From Ferranicluibacter rubi (GTDB taxonomy: Bacteria > Pseudomonadota > Alphaproteobacteria > Rhizobiales > Rhizobiaceae), in NCBI RefSeq assembly GCF_011603255.1, contig NZ_JAANCM010000017.1, positions 1 through 64,000 of the forward strand: a stretch of DNA of 64,000 bases, written 5' to 3'. The translations under genes and the position numbers were made by a program. Every line of letters starts with the position of its first letter. Positions within the stretch are counted from its first letter, which is position 1. The notes under the pieces were generated by a model. The model ran no database searches. It saw only the letters and a list, made by a program, of their open reading frames with translations, and had not been told where the DNA came from. Positions 1 through 9,971 of the stretch are shown in pieces.

Positions 1-1
1 G

Positions 2-208
2 TCCAAGAAGGACAAGCCCCCCGTCGTCGCGAAAACCGACGAAAACGCCCTCCCCCCTCTCGTGCGCCCCCGCATGCTCTCCGGCGACGTCACCCGCCTG
101 CTGAAGTCTCTCGGCACCCGCTTCGAAACCACCCCGTCCCTCGCAAGCACCCCCGGCAAAGTCGCCAGCGCCGCCCCGGACCCGGCGCTCGACGCCGCCA
201 GCAACTGA
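2..208 (+). CDS. C-terminal fragment of an unidentified protein
   Basis: An open frame enters from the left edge of the window and stops at 206-208, giving the last 68 residues of a protein. The visible part is rich in Pro, Ala, Lys and Thr and has one possibly helical stretch (GDVTRLLKSLGTRFETTP), then a Pro/Ala-rich tail that looks disordered. No family motif is visible and I do not recognise it. Codon use is GC-rich like the neighbours. The start and function lie outside the window. Confidence 0.5.
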   Translation, partial: SKKDKPPVVAKTDENALPPLVRPRMLSGDVTRLLKSLGTRFETTPSLASTPGKVASAAPDPALDAASN

Positions 209-264
209 CGCGATGGTGACATGTTCTGCTATCCAGACGTTGCCGGTCGCTGGCCAATAGGGTA

Positions 265-287
265 TATAGAAATGGCGTATTTCTATA
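265..287. promoter_or_regulatory. Inverted repeat upstream of PIN-type toxin-antitoxin pair (candidate operator)
   Basis: Two perfect 9-base arms, TATAGAAAT (265-273) and ATTTCTATA (279-287), are separated by five bases. The repeat ends next to the GGAG ribosome site and 10 bases before the ATG at 298. Antitoxins of the ribbon-helix-helix type commonly repress their own operon by binding such palindromes. That this one is the operator is inference from its position and symmetry. Confidence 0.6.
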
Positions 288-297
288 GGAGCGTGCG

Positions 298-654
298 ATG
301 TCCTCCACGATTTCGGCGAATGTCGATGGCAGAACGGCCACGAAATTGAAGATGGTCGCGTCGATGGAGAACAGGTCCGTCTCGAACGCGGTTTCCAGCG
401 CGATCACGGTCTTTGTCGGCCTTCCCAAGGGTGTTCGAGACTTCCTGCTCGAGTTGAACGCTCAGGACGATCAGGACACGATCGTCCGGCTTGGCCGCGA
501 AATGATGGCCGCGGCAGCGCGGGTTCGACTTGAGAAGGCGACCATGGACCTGGCATCCGAGCACCGTTTCGGAGGATCGGACGACGCGTCCAGCGAGATC
601 GACATGATGGAAGAGGCAACGGCTTTCAGCCGTGCTGCGGCGCAACGGACATAG
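298..654 (+). CDS. Putative ribbon-helix-helix antitoxin
   Basis: 118 residues. The N-terminal half alternates a short beta-like segment (TISANVDGRTATKLKMVA) with a helix beginning at NRSVSNAVSSAI, the usual pattern of a ribbon-helix-helix DNA-binding domain. The acidic C-terminal part (about 85-118) would be the toxin-binding segment. The ATG at 298 has a GGAG site about 7 bases upstream. The gene ends 2 bases before a PIN-domain gene, which strongly suggests a type II toxin-antitoxin operon in which this protein neutralises the toxin and represses the promoter. The family assignment rests on pattern and context only. Confidence 0.65.
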   Translation: MSSTISANVDGRTATKLKMVASMENRSVSNAVSSAITVFVGLPKGVRDFLLELNAQDDQDTIVRLGREMMAAAARVRLEKATMDLASEHRFGGSDDASSEIDMMEEATAFSRAAAQRT

Positions 655-656
655 TC

Positions 657-1274
657 ATGGACCGTCCCGTCCGCGTGTTGCTGGATGTCAACATTTTCGT
701 GGGCAACATCATGGCGCACGACCGTGGTCGCAAAGGCACGGCAACGCAGACCCTGTTGTCGATGGTCAGTAGCCAGACATGGGGTATGAATGCCAGAGCG
801 CAGCTGGTCATCTCGTTCGATATGATCGACACCTTGGAAACGGTGCTCCGTCGGCTGGATTTTACGGAAGACAGAATTACGGCATATTCCGGCTCCATCA
901 TCGACATCATGAAGTATGGTCCGGAAGCGCTCGATCCCTATCTTATTTTGGGTGGAGAAGAGCGCTTTGCCATGCCGGATGTCGAGGATGCAGGCGTGTT
1001 GGCGACGGCCATCGGCACCGAGGCCGACATTCTTGTGACAGACAGTTTGCGGGATTTCGCAACCAAGGATGCTTCCGTGATCGACACGCAAGTGGTGAAC
1101 ACGACGGCGTCGGGCCAGCGAACCCTGCAGGCTCTCCGGTACCAGATCGGCGGCGCGGATCTCATTGTCGCGCATCCGTTCGATGTGATGCAATGGATGC
1201 GCCTTGGCTATGATTTTACGCCGGAGACCCTATGGAACGCCATTCGGAATCCCGGAAATGAAGGCGTCCGATGA
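657..1274 (+). CDS. PIN-domain protein, putative toxin
   Basis: 205 residues with the spaced acidic residues of a PIN ribonuclease: Asp10 (LLDVNIF), Glu61 (DTLETVL), Asp111 (EDAGVLATA) and Asp129 (ILVTDS). These would bind the Mg2+ or Mn2+ ions used for RNA cleavage. At 205 residues it is longer than a typical VapC (about 130), with an extra 60-70 residues at the C terminus, so it is closer to the larger PIN family than to classical VapC. It follows the putative antitoxin by 2 bases. Toxicity is inferred from the domain and the pairing. Confidence 0.75.
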   Translation: MDRPVRVLLDVNIFVGNIMAHDRGRKGTATQTLLSMVSSQTWGMNARAQLVISFDMIDTLETVLRRLDFTEDRITAYSGSIIDIMKYGPEALDPYLILGGEERFAMPDVEDAGVLATAIGTEADILVTDSLRDFATKDASVIDTQVVNTTASGQRTLQALRYQIGGADLIVAHPFDVMQWMRLGYDFTPETLWNAIRNPGNEGVR

Positions 1275-1296
1275 CGGTGGAAAGCAGCCAGCCCTG

Positions 1297-1884
1297 ATGT
1301 TTCGCGTGCCCTTCCTCGTCGCACTCACGCTCTGCGTCGCCTTCGGCGGCGGCATTGCCGTGAGCATTTCCGCGCTCAAGGCCTCCACCGGCTTCGGCTC
1401 CATTCGCCTCGGGCCGTGGATCGCCTATCCCAATGCCCAGACCGCCGACACAGACCCTTACGCCAAGGCGCACCGGGCGCGGGCCGGGCGGCTGCTTTAC
1501 GGCAAGGCGGAGGGCATGCGCTTCACTGCGGAGACGGATGATACGGGCCGGCTGCTCTCCGGTGCCTGCCGCTACGATATCGTCGGCAACACGCCGCCGG
1601 CCCGCTTCTGGACCCTCTTTGCGACAGACAGCGCCGACCGGCCGCTGACGGCGTCGGAGACGCTGCCGGTCGCGCTCAACGCCTGGAGCGTGCTGCGCGA
1701 GGCGGATACGTCCTTCGTCATCCACGTGGCACCGGACGCCCAGGCGGACAACTGGCTGGCGGTCACCGAACCCCGCCGCTTCCGCCTGGTCCTGACGCTT
1801 CTCGATGCGCCGACCGCCAATTCCTCCGGCGCGATCGAGCTGGTCATGCCGAAGATCACGGCGCGGGGATGCGGCCATGCGTAG
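1297..1884 (+). CDS. DUF1214 domain protein
   Basis: About 195 residues. The N terminus is a membrane anchor (MFRVPFLVALTLCVAFGGG), followed by the DUF1214 core: a GPW..YPNAQT motif, then ACRYDIVGNTPPARFWTLF and a C-terminal beta-rich half. The cellular role of DUF1214 is not established. An in-frame ATG at 1258 would add 13 residues and overlap the toxin gene; neither start has a good ribosome site, and I prefer 1297 because it puts the hydrophobic anchor at the N terminus. The stop overlaps the start of the next gene by 8 bases, so the two are translationally coupled. Confidence 0.8.
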   Translation: MFRVPFLVALTLCVAFGGGIAVSISALKASTGFGSIRLGPWIAYPNAQTADTDPYAKAHRARAGRLLYGKAEGMRFTAETDDTGRLLSGACRYDIVGNTPPARFWTLFATDSADRPLTASETLPVALNAWSVLREADTSFVIHVAPDAQADNWLAVTEPRRFRLVLTLLDAPTANSSGAIELVMPKITARGCGHA

Positions 1885-2422
1885 CCTGCTCTATGCCATC
1901 CTCGTCGGGCTGATCGGTGCCGCCCTGCTGCACATCGTCATCATCCTCGCTCTGCCGCGTTTCACGGCGGAGGATGCCTATAGCCGCGTGCTCGGGCTCT
2001 ACGAGATGGACAGCTTCTTCCCGCTGACCTCGGCGCCGGGACCGACGGGTCTTTCCAACGACGATCCCTATCTCCGGGTCGCGGTCTGCGGCTTTTCGGT
2101 GCTCGGCGGGCCGGTCCGGTTCACGGCGTCGGGCGATGTGCCGTTCTGGTCGCTCGCGATCTATGATTCCGGATCGAACGAAATCTTCAGCATGAGCGAT
2201 GCGACGGCGGTCAACGACCGGGTCGATGTCGTCGCGGCAACGCCGCTGCAACTGGTGGAGCTCCGCAAGCAGCCGGCGGAAACCATCGGACAAACTATCA
2301 CAGTCGAGATGCCGGAAGACGAAGGCTATGCCGTTCTGAGAGCGCTCGCGCCGCTCGGCAGCTATGAGGCGGCGGCCAGCAAGTTTCTCGGTGAGGCGGG
2401 TTGCGAGCCTATGTCTCGGTAG
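1877..2422 (+). CDS. DUF1254 domain protein
   Basis: 181 residues with one N-terminal membrane helix (about residues 3-25) and a periplasmic DUF1254-like domain (DDPYLRVAVCGFSVLGGPVRF, then PFWSLAIYDSGSNEIFSM). DUF1254 and DUF1214 often occur as adjacent genes or as two halves of one longer protein. Here they are separate, overlapping by 8 bases, and probably form one membrane-anchored complex. Function is unknown. The ATG at 1877 lies inside the end of the preceding gene, as expected for coupling. Confidence 0.8.
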   Translation: MRSLLYAILVGLIGAALLHIVIILALPRFTAEDAYSRVLGLYEMDSFFPLTSAPGPTGLSNDDPYLRVAVCGFSVLGGPVRFTASGDVPFWSLAIYDSGSNEIFSMSDATAVNDRVDVVAATPLQLVELRKQPAETIGQTITVEMPEDEGYAVLRALAPLGSYEAAASKFLGEAGCEPMSR

Positions 2423-2492
2423 GGCTCAAGGCAGTCAACGCACATATACGCCTGAAGACCTGCAAACAGCCTAGGATCGTCCGGGGAAAAAA

Positions 2493-2690
2493 TCAGTGTT
2501 TGTGGTTCGAGCCGTTCAGCGGCTTGATCGTGGAAACACCGGGGGAAACCTTGGGAAGGGTCACGCCTTCCATCCGCTCGTAGCGAATACCGGTGAAAAG
2601 CAGGATCGTCGCGTCGTGACGTGCTCCATCGGGGTTCATCTTGCGGCCGCCGCGGTGCTGGCGGTCCTGAAGTCTGATTACATCTGCCAT
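2493..2690 (-). CDS. Small conserved hypothetical protein (65 aa)
   Basis: 65 residues starting MADVIRLQDRQHRGGRKMNP, with the ATG at 2688-2690 preceded on the minus strand by GGAGACGAGA, a good ribosome site. The protein is basic in its first third and contains DATILLFTGIRYERM. Similar short proteins are, as far as I recall, common in rhizobia, but I do not know a function. It has no signal peptide, membrane helix or cysteine pair. It is monocistronic and points away from the next gene on that strand. Confidence 0.6.
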   Translation of the reverse strand: MADVIRLQDRQHRGGRKMNPDGARHDATILLFTGIRYERMEGVTLPKVSPGVSTIKPLNGSNHKH

Positions 2691-3115
2691 TCTCGTCTCC
2701 AATAAACGGGATGAGACGGATGAACTTGAAACAGATTTCATCCTGCCCTCGTCGGGCTGACGCTTCACCGACCCGTCAAGGCCAGCCATGAGCGCCGTTC
2801 TCGTTGCTCCTTCTTCCGGATGATTCCGGATGTATTTAGGCTCATACTGCGATGTCGGTGATACGTCCAAATCGTGCCGGCCCGCAGGATGATTGGGCCA
2901 TAGCTTAGTAAACAAGCTCTTAACTTTGGATACCCCAAACCTAGCGATGGAAAACATCCCGAAAACCTGTCGTCCGCCCGTTGAAACTCGTGATTCGCAT
3001 GCGAAAATGTGCGGCACAGATTGGAACGCCATGCGCTCCAGTCGCCGAAAGCCGCAACATCCCTCGGGGACATTGCGGCTGAAGAACTTTGCGTCCTGAC
3101 GACGGGCGATCGGCC
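2691..3115. other. Intergenic stretch, nothing identified
   Basis: About 425 bases between two minus-strand genes. Overlapping open frames here lack a ribosome site and protein-like composition. A short palindrome (CCGCAACATCC..CATTGCGG) lies near 3053-3080 and could be a weak hairpin. I see no tRNA-like fold or repeat. Confidence 0.4.
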
Positions 3116-3397
3116 TTAGCGGCGGGCGAGAAGGCCCAGCACGAAGGATACGCCGGCGATCGTCAGAAGCGTCGTGACGGGCTCTTCGCGAACGCGGTCA
3201 CGCAGGCGCTCGGTCAGCACTTCGGCTTCGGACTGGACGACGGCCTTCGCGCCGCTGCCGATTGCGGAGACCGAGTCGGTCAGGCGGGCAATTTCGGCAC
3301 GCAGATCGGAGATCTGGCTGTCGAGGTCGCTCTTGGCAACGCTGGCTTCGACTTCGGCTTCCGTGCTGGAAACGGTGGCGAATTTCTTATCGATCAT
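3116..3397 (-). CDS. DUF883/ElaB-like membrane-anchored protein
   Basis: 93 residues. Residues about 10-70 are an amphipathic, heptad-rich helix with Ala, Asp, Glu and Leu (SDLDSQISDLRAEIARLTDS). This is followed by a single C-terminal membrane helix (VTTLLTIAGVSFVLGLLARR). This arrangement is typical of the DUF883/ElaB/YqjD group of inner-membrane proteins, some of which bind ribosomes in stationary phase in E. coli. The start at 3395-3397 was chosen over a longer frame because of the AGGAG about 10 bases upstream. Role here is inferred. Confidence 0.7.
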   Translation of the reverse strand: MIDKKFATVSSTEAEVEASVAKSDLDSQISDLRAEIARLTDSVSAIGSGAKAVVQSEAEVLTERLRDRVREEPVTTLLTIAGVSFVLGLLARR

Positions 3398-3829
3398 TGT
3401 CCGGGGCTCCTGTTCGAACTGACGCCATAACGGGCGATCGTCCATTTTGTTCCCCGCTCCACGGAGAAACCCCGTATTTCCGGGCGATGCTGCGCCTGGA
3501 TCTTGTGGCGCCGAAGACGTGCTTCCCGCCCGTTCAGGATCCGTTCAGGCCAGCCCGCCTAGGAACAAAAACAGGCAGACGCTGTTTTCTGCTTCGCCAC
3601 TTCTCGTGTGACGGCGTTCATCCGTGCCTTGCCTGCTTCCTATGCGCTTGAAGATTTTCCCGGCGCCGTCGATCGACAATCTTTCTCGTGTCGAGGAGCG
3701 AACAGGAAGAAACAGCAGCCGGAAGATGCCATCATGTGGACGTGTTTTACCTTGCTCATAACGTTCGGCACGGCCTGCCAGCCCCCGCCCGCAGGCCGAA
3801 AGCTCGATAAGCTACTGGAGGACCCTAGA
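3398..3829. other. Intergenic stretch upstream of the SH3 protein gene
   Basis: About 430 bases separating two divergent genes, so it must carry promoters for both. A long frame in phase with the SH3 gene runs through it but lacks signal-peptide character, and the GTG at 3830 with GGAGG is the better start. No clear operator or RNA is visible. Confidence 0.4.
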
Positions 3830-4732
3830 GTGTATTCCGTCAAATCCATCCTGTCCGGCATAGCGCTGGCCGCCACGCTGCTGGCCCCGGCCGTGGCCAG
3901 CGCTGCGGAGGGCTTTGCCACCGCCAATGTCAACATGCGCTCCGGCCCCAGCACCCGCTACCCCGCCGTCGTCGTCATTCCCGTCGGCGCGCCCGTCGAA
4001 ATCCACGGCTGCCTTGCGGATGCCAACTGGTGCGACGTCTCCTTCTCGCGCGGTCGCGGCTGGGTCTCCGGCTCCTACGTCCAGGCGGAGTACCAGCGCA
4101 GCCGCGTCTATGTCGCGCCGCGCTACTATCGCCCGCTCGGCATCCCCACCGTCACCTTCGAACTCGGCAACTATTGGGATCGCAACTACCGGAACCGCGA
4201 CTTTTATCGCGACCGCGAATACTGGCGCGGCGGCCCGGATCGCTTCGAGCGCGACCGCGATCGTCCACGCTTCGACCGTGACCGGGACAGGGATCGCCCC
4301 CGCGTCGAGCGGGACCGCGACCGGGAGCGCTTCGAGCGTGATCGTGATCGTAACCGCTTCGACAATGACGGCCCGCGTTTCGACCGTGACCGCCCCGACC
4401 GCGACCGCCCCGACTTCGAACGCGATCGCAACCGGGACCGGGATCGGGATCGCGATGGCAATCGTGACCGTCCCCGCTTCGACCGCGACAATGACGGCAA
4501 CCGCGATCGCCCGCAGTTCGACCGGGATCGTCGCGACAATGATCGGCGGGACAACGACCGTCCCAACGGCGACCGTCGCGATAATGGCGACCGTCGTGAC
4601 AACGACCGTCGCAACCCCGATCGGCCCATCCTGGAACGCCCCGATCTGGACGGCACCAACGACAACCGCGGGAACCGCGACCGCGACCGCCGCCGCGCCT
4701 GCGAGATCGGCGAACCGGGCTGCACGCTCTAA
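3830..4732 (+). CDS. Exported SH3-domain protein with Arg/Asp-repeat tail
   Basis: 300 residues from a GTG start preceded by GGAGG. Residues 1-26 are a signal peptide (VKSILSGIALAATLLAP, cleavage after ASA). Residues 28-90 are a bacterial SH3 domain (ATANVNMRSGPSTRYPAVVV, GRGWVSGSYV) with a likely disulfide Cys61-Cys68. From about residue 117 to 290 the chain is almost entirely Arg, Asp, Asn and Phe/Pro in RDRDR-type repeats, ending with a second Cys pair (291 and 298). SH3b domains of this kind usually bind cell-wall peptides. The tail is probably disordered; its role is unknown. A strong hairpin follows the stop. Confidence 0.8.
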   Translation: MYSVKSILSGIALAATLLAPAVASAAEGFATANVNMRSGPSTRYPAVVVIPVGAPVEIHGCLADANWCDVSFSRGRGWVSGSYVQAEYQRSRVYVAPRYYRPLGIPTVTFELGNYWDRNYRNRDFYRDREYWRGGPDRFERDRDRPRFDRDRDRDRPRVERDRDRERFERDRDRNRFDNDGPRFDRDRPDRDRPDFERDRNRDRDRDRDGNRDRPRFDRDNDGNRDRPQFDRDRRDNDRRDNDRPNGDRRDNGDRRDNDRRNPDRPILERPDLDGTNDNRGNRDRDRRRACEIGEPGCTL

Positions 4733-4756
4733 GCAGCACGTCGTCCCCACGTAAGA

Positions 4757-4790
4757 CAACAGGCGGCGCCGACCACGGCGCCGCCTGTTG
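4757..4790 (+). terminator. Hairpin after the SH3 gene
   Basis: A perfect 14-base stem (arms 4757-4770 and 4777-4790) with a six-base loop lies 25 bases after the SH3 stop. There is no U-run after it, so it may act as a transcript-end stabiliser rather than a classic intrinsic terminator. Confidence 0.6.
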
Positions 4791-4900
4791 CGTTCGAGGG
4801 GTGCCTCTCTCACGACCCAAACGCCCTCCCCAGCGTGCAACCCCGCCTTGCGGGCCCCTCGCACACAGCACGCCATTGCCTGCCCCGTTGCCGCACGCCC

Positions 4901-4916
4901 TTAAGCCGATGTTAAC
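4901..4916. promoter_or_regulatory. Perfect CtrA-type box (TTAA-N7-TTAAC)
   Basis: TTAA at 4901-4904, seven bases, then TTAAC at 4912-4916 exactly match the alphaproteobacterial CtrA consensus. The box is about 205 bases upstream of the DUF2336 gene and faces no other plus-strand gene. In a GC-rich genome such a match by chance is uncommon. Binding is inferred. Confidence 0.55.
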
Positions 4917-5121
4917 CACGTCGGCATAATCTCCGTCTCATGGCGCGCTCGTTGCCATCGCCGGGACACCTGCATCATGGATTCCAGAGACTTCAACGCG
5001 TTGCGCGGAGACGTTCGGAAGACGCGTGAGCTGGAGCCGGCGGCACGAGGCCTGCGCCCGGAAAAGGGCAAGGGATGCCTTGCCGAGGGATGCGTCGGTG
5101 TTTTGCGTATGAGGTGGACGT

Positions 5122-6180
5122 GTGGCGGACCGGTTTCGTGATTTGGAAAGACCTCAGAACGGCCGCGTGAAAGACGCGGTGCTGATGGCAACGGTGTCGA
5201 GTTTCGAAGGGCTTCGCCAGCCGCGGCCCTCGGATCTCAAGCAGTTCTGCGAGCTGTTCGAGCCGCTGTTTACGGCCTCCAGCGACGAGGCGCGCCGGCA
5301 GGCGGCGGCAGCCCTTGCCAGAAGCCCCCATGTGCCCCCGTCCGTCGCCCTGCAGATCGGCAGTGCGCCCATCGCCATCGCCGCCCTGTTTCTCACGCGC
5401 GCCGTTTCGATCGAGGAGCGCGTCCTCCTCGACATCATTCGCCACCAGAGCCCCTCCCACGCCAATGCCATTGCCCGCCGCGACAATCTGAGCGTCCGGG
5501 TGGTGGATGCCCTTGTCGAGCGGCGCGACAGCACCTCCCGCCCGGCGTCCTCCATGGCGGAGCCTGCCAAGCCCGCCCCTGCCACAGCGGGTGCCTCGCT
5601 GGAGCGCGAGGAGCGTCTGCGCGCGGAGCTGAAAGCGCTTGCCCGCACCGCCGGCCAGCCGCTCGCAGCAGCTGCAACACCACCCCGCCGTCCCCTGCTG
5701 GCGCTCGACGCCACGCATGAAGCGCTGCTTGTGCGCTTTTCCCGCTCGGGCGAGGTCAATCTGTTCGCCGCGACCCTCTCGCATGCGCTCGACTGCTCGG
5801 CCGTGTTCGGGGAACGCCTCGTCCTCGACGTTTCCGGCTGGCAGCTCGCCGTCACCCTGTCGGCACTCGGCACGCCGCGCGTGGAAATGGTGCGCATGCT
5901 CACCACGCTCTACCCCTATCTCGGGGAAAGAAGCGGTGCGGGAACGCGCTGCGATGCTCTGCTCGACGGTATCGATCCGGTGGATGCGAAGACCCGCGTG
6001 GAAGGCTGGATTGCCGCTGACGATGCGCGCCGTAATGGGACTCAACGCCATACGCCGATGCTCGGCCCGGAGCGCGCGGAAGACCCGCGCCAGCCGGCCG
6101 CCTACCCCGCCCCCGCCAACCAGACGCAGCAGGTCGCCTCCACCTTCTACCGCCGCAACCTGACGCGCAGCGCGCGCTGA
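5122..6180 (+). CDS. DUF2336 domain protein
   Basis: 352 residues. The N-terminal 100 or so are helical (SDLKQFCELFEPLFTASSDEARRQAAAALARS, then VALQIGSAPIAIAALFLTRA) and match the DUF2336 repeat-like fold known from alphaproteobacteria. The middle is Pro/Ala-rich, followed by a second helical part and a disordered C terminus. No enzyme motif is visible. The start is uncertain: GTG 5122 has GAGGTGG four bases before it, and an in-frame ATG at 5185 would begin MATVSSFEGL, which may be the true start. A perfect CtrA box lies upstream, which suggests cell-cycle-dependent expression. Confidence 0.75.
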   Translation: MADRFRDLERPQNGRVKDAVLMATVSSFEGLRQPRPSDLKQFCELFEPLFTASSDEARRQAAAALARSPHVPPSVALQIGSAPIAIAALFLTRAVSIEERVLLDIIRHQSPSHANAIARRDNLSVRVVDALVERRDSTSRPASSMAEPAKPAPATAGASLEREERLRAELKALARTAGQPLAAAATPPRRPLLALDATHEALLVRFSRSGEVNLFAATLSHALDCSAVFGERLVLDVSGWQLAVTLSALGTPRVEMVRMLTTLYPYLGERSGAGTRCDALLDGIDPVDAKTRVEGWIAADDARRNGTQRHTPMLGPERAEDPRQPAAYPAPANQTQQVASTFYRRNLTRSAR

Positions 6181-6187
6181 TCGGCGT

Positions 6188-6535
6188 TCAACCGTCCGGC
6201 TTGATGGTTTCGAAGAGATCGGAAACGTCCTGCGTTTCCAGCTCGACGACCCAGCAATCCGGATCGAACCGGATTTCTCGGGCGAGAGCCGCGTCGATGG
6301 CGTCAGCATCGGACGACGAGAGGCGGCACTCGAACAGCCGCCCGCCCTCTTCCTCTGCCGTCACCAGGCTCTGCGGCGCCGGCCCGAACAGCCTCTCCTG
6401 CCCGTCCCGCGTCCGCTGGCGGATGAAGATGGCACCGGCCGCCTCGGATCCCTTGCGCAGCACGGCCGCAGTGTCCCCGCGCGAAAAGACGCGGCGGGTG
6501 ATGGCGGAAACGAAGATATCGGAACGGAGGCGCAT
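6188..6535 (-). CDS. DUF1491 family protein
   Basis: 115 residues beginning MRLRSDIFVSAITRRVF, with AGAIFIRQRTRDGQERLFGPAP and a C-terminal DPDCWVVELE segment. These are the recognisable blocks of DUF1491, a short cytosolic family found across alphaproteobacteria with no established function. It converges on the DUF2336 gene with only 7 bases between stops. It has no membrane segment or metal-site pattern. Confidence 0.8.
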   Translation of the reverse strand: MRLRSDIFVSAITRRVFSRGDTAAVLRKGSEAAGAIFIRQRTRDGQERLFGPAPQSLVTAEEEGGRLFECRLSSSDADAIDAALAREIRFDPDCWVVELETQDVSDLFETIKPDG

Positions 6536-6685
6536 GGCCCTGCATAGCGCGGGCGGAGGACGGCGTCTATCGATGCCGGCTCAGGTGGTTAGGTGCGGAA
6601 TTCTCCACCGGTTCGCGAAGCGTTTCGCACGTTGATTCCGAAAACACGGAGAATCCGCTGGCGCGATTGTGTTTTCCAACCACCT

Positions 6686-6716
6686 CCGTCATTCCGGGCC
6701 TGTCCCGGAATGACGG
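6686..6716. repeat. Short dispersed palindrome (CGTCATTCCGGG type)
   Basis: Arms of 13 bases (6686-6698 and 6704-6716) are perfect complements around a five-base spacer. The CGTCATTCC core resembles short palindromes scattered in many proteobacterial genomes. A related but different, longer copy lies at 42311-42419. It sits between two co-directional minus-strand genes. Confidence 0.6.
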
Positions 6717-6740
6717 GGAAAAAATCAATCCGACACCCCC

Positions 6741-7815
6741 TCAAATCGCGCCGATTTCCTTCATTTTCTTCAGCACCGCGGCACTCGGCTCGCCGGTTTC
6801 CGGCAGGCGGTAGTGCTTTTCGAAATGGCGGATGGCCATGCGGGTCTGGTCGCCCACGACGCCATCGACCGACACGTCGGCGTAAGCGAGGTTCGACAGC
6901 CCCCGCTGGATGGACATGACCATGCCGGCGCCGCTCGCCCCCGACGCGCTCGATTCGGCAGAGGCCGTTTCGGTCGCCTTGGCGTGGACGGACTTCGGCT
7001 TCACCTCCGCACCCCCCTCGGCCGCGCGGATCGCAGCGGCGATCGGGTCGATCTCGGTTGGGGTCTTCGGGGCCGGCGGGATCGCCGTCGGGCGTGGTGC
7101 CGGCATGATGGTGGCGATGCCGGGGGATGCCGACGTGCCGCCCTGCAGAGCGGCGAGAAGGCCCTGGCTGACCAAGCCGGTTTGCGGAAGGCCGCTGGCC
7201 TGCTCGAAGCGGCGGATGGCCGCTGTGGTCTTGGGCCCCAGACGCCCGTCGGCCTCTCCGTCATAAAAGCCGTGCCGCGCGAGTTCGGCCTGGACGGTGC
7301 GCACGAGGCTCGTCGGGTCGAGGTCGGCCGTCGTGTCCTGCCGGGGTGTCGGCTCGCCCGGCAGCGTCGCGAGCGTGTCGGACCCGGGAACGCTGGCGGT
7401 GCGCTCGCCGGTCGGCAGGGCTTCGGCCGGAACCTGTCCGGGCTCCGCCTCCCCGGCTTCGTCTTCCCTGCGGATGACGAAGGTCGTGACCTTGCTAGGG
7501 TCAGGCACGTCCTGCGGCTCGCTCAGCGACACGCGCGCCGGGTCGGGATGGGTGAAGGGCAGCCGGGTGCGCATCAGCGGCGACGGGTGGTGGCCGGGCT
7601 GATACCAGAGCGCATTGGCCGCGACGAAACCGAACACGACGGCAAACGCCGCGGTCCCGCCGAAGATGGCGGGATTGCGCAGCGCCAGACGCAACATGCC
7701 GGAGGCGGCACGCAGCACAATGTTCGGTCGGGACGCTCCCTTGCGCTTCAGCGCGGTCGCGCCCTTGGCGGCGCCCGTCTTCCCCTTGACTGTGGTGGCG
7801 GGGGCTTTGCGTCGG

Positions 7816-7844
<29 letters not shown>
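6741..7844 (-). CDS. Membrane-anchored protein with two peptidoglycan-binding domains
   Basis: 367 residues. A basic, Lys-rich cytoplasmic N terminus (1-45) precedes one membrane helix (about 57-80, AIFGGTAAFAVVFGFVAANA). A Pro-rich linker then leads to two PG_binding_1 domains: about 180-240 (VRTVQAELARHGFYDGEADG) and about 310-367 (MSIQRGLSNLAYADVSVDG). The ATG at 7844 has a perfect AGGAGGTG. It overlaps the end of the upstream kinase gene by 29 bases, so the two are probably co-translated. The likely role is attachment of a cell-cycle or envelope complex to peptidoglycan; this is inference. Confidence 0.8.
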
Positions 7845-9507
<1,663 letters not shown>

Positions 9508-9514
9508 CGGCGGC

Positions 9515-9529
9515 TTAATGAAACTCTAA
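9515..9529 (-). promoter_or_regulatory. Near-consensus CtrA-type box upstream of the kinase
   Basis: On the minus strand this reads TTAG-N7-TTAAG, one base off TTAA-N7-TTAA. It is 8 bases upstream of the GTG start, or 83 bases upstream of the alternative ATG at 9432, the better spacing for a regulated promoter. It is a weak call because only one half-site is perfect. Confidence 0.3.
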
Positions 9530-9971
9530 GTGAACACCCCCGATGTGTTGCAAAACGGCTTCACCGGCCCTCCTGAGCCAGATTCGGACGCCCTTTGTTT
9601 GTTGTGGTTAACGTGGCGTAACCGTTGAAATCATGGTATTTTTCGAGTTAATTTAACCACTGTGGCATCTCGCTCCACTGCCGGAAGCCGCATTTGCAGG
9701 GGGCCCGGGCGCGGCCGCCGCCTTGACCCTTAACGCGATTGGCTCAAATGCCCTTCAAATGCGGGTCAAATGCAGATCGATCGAATTTTACGAAAAGACG
9801 CCTCAAATACAGGTCTCGTTTTCAAGGCCGTGTTGGAAGAGGTGCCCTAGTTTGACGTTCGACCGAGCTGCCTCCCATCATCGGTAACCGGCACAGACCG
9901 GCGATATCGGTGAGGACATGGAACAGCAGGCGGTCGGGACAGTTGCGTGAACGTGAAGAACGGGGTCGACC
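9530..9971. other. Divergent intergenic region between kinase and DUF5330 genes
   Basis: About 440 bases, locally AT-richer around 9595-9660, with several TTAA words (TTAAC at 9608, TTAATTTAAC near 9648) but no perfect TTAA-N7-TTAA. It must hold promoters in both directions. No hairpin with a T-run or RNA gene is evident. Confidence 0.4.

Noticed and set aside
2893-3099. 68-codon plus-strand ORF in an intergenic gap
   Set aside because: No ribosome site, unusual composition and no sign of conservation by eye.
3812-4876. Minus-strand frame full of Val/Ala/Ile repeats
   Set aside because: It is the mirror of the Arg/Asp repeat tail of the SH3 gene and has repeat composition only by that origin.
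4978-5142. 54-codon ORF upstream of DUF2336
   Set aside because: No ribosome site, overlaps the DUF2336 start region and has no protein-like pattern.
9608-9622. TTAA-N7-TAAC as a CtrA box upstream of the kinase
   Set aside because: The second half is out of phase with the TTAA consensus by one base, so I did not count it as a box.
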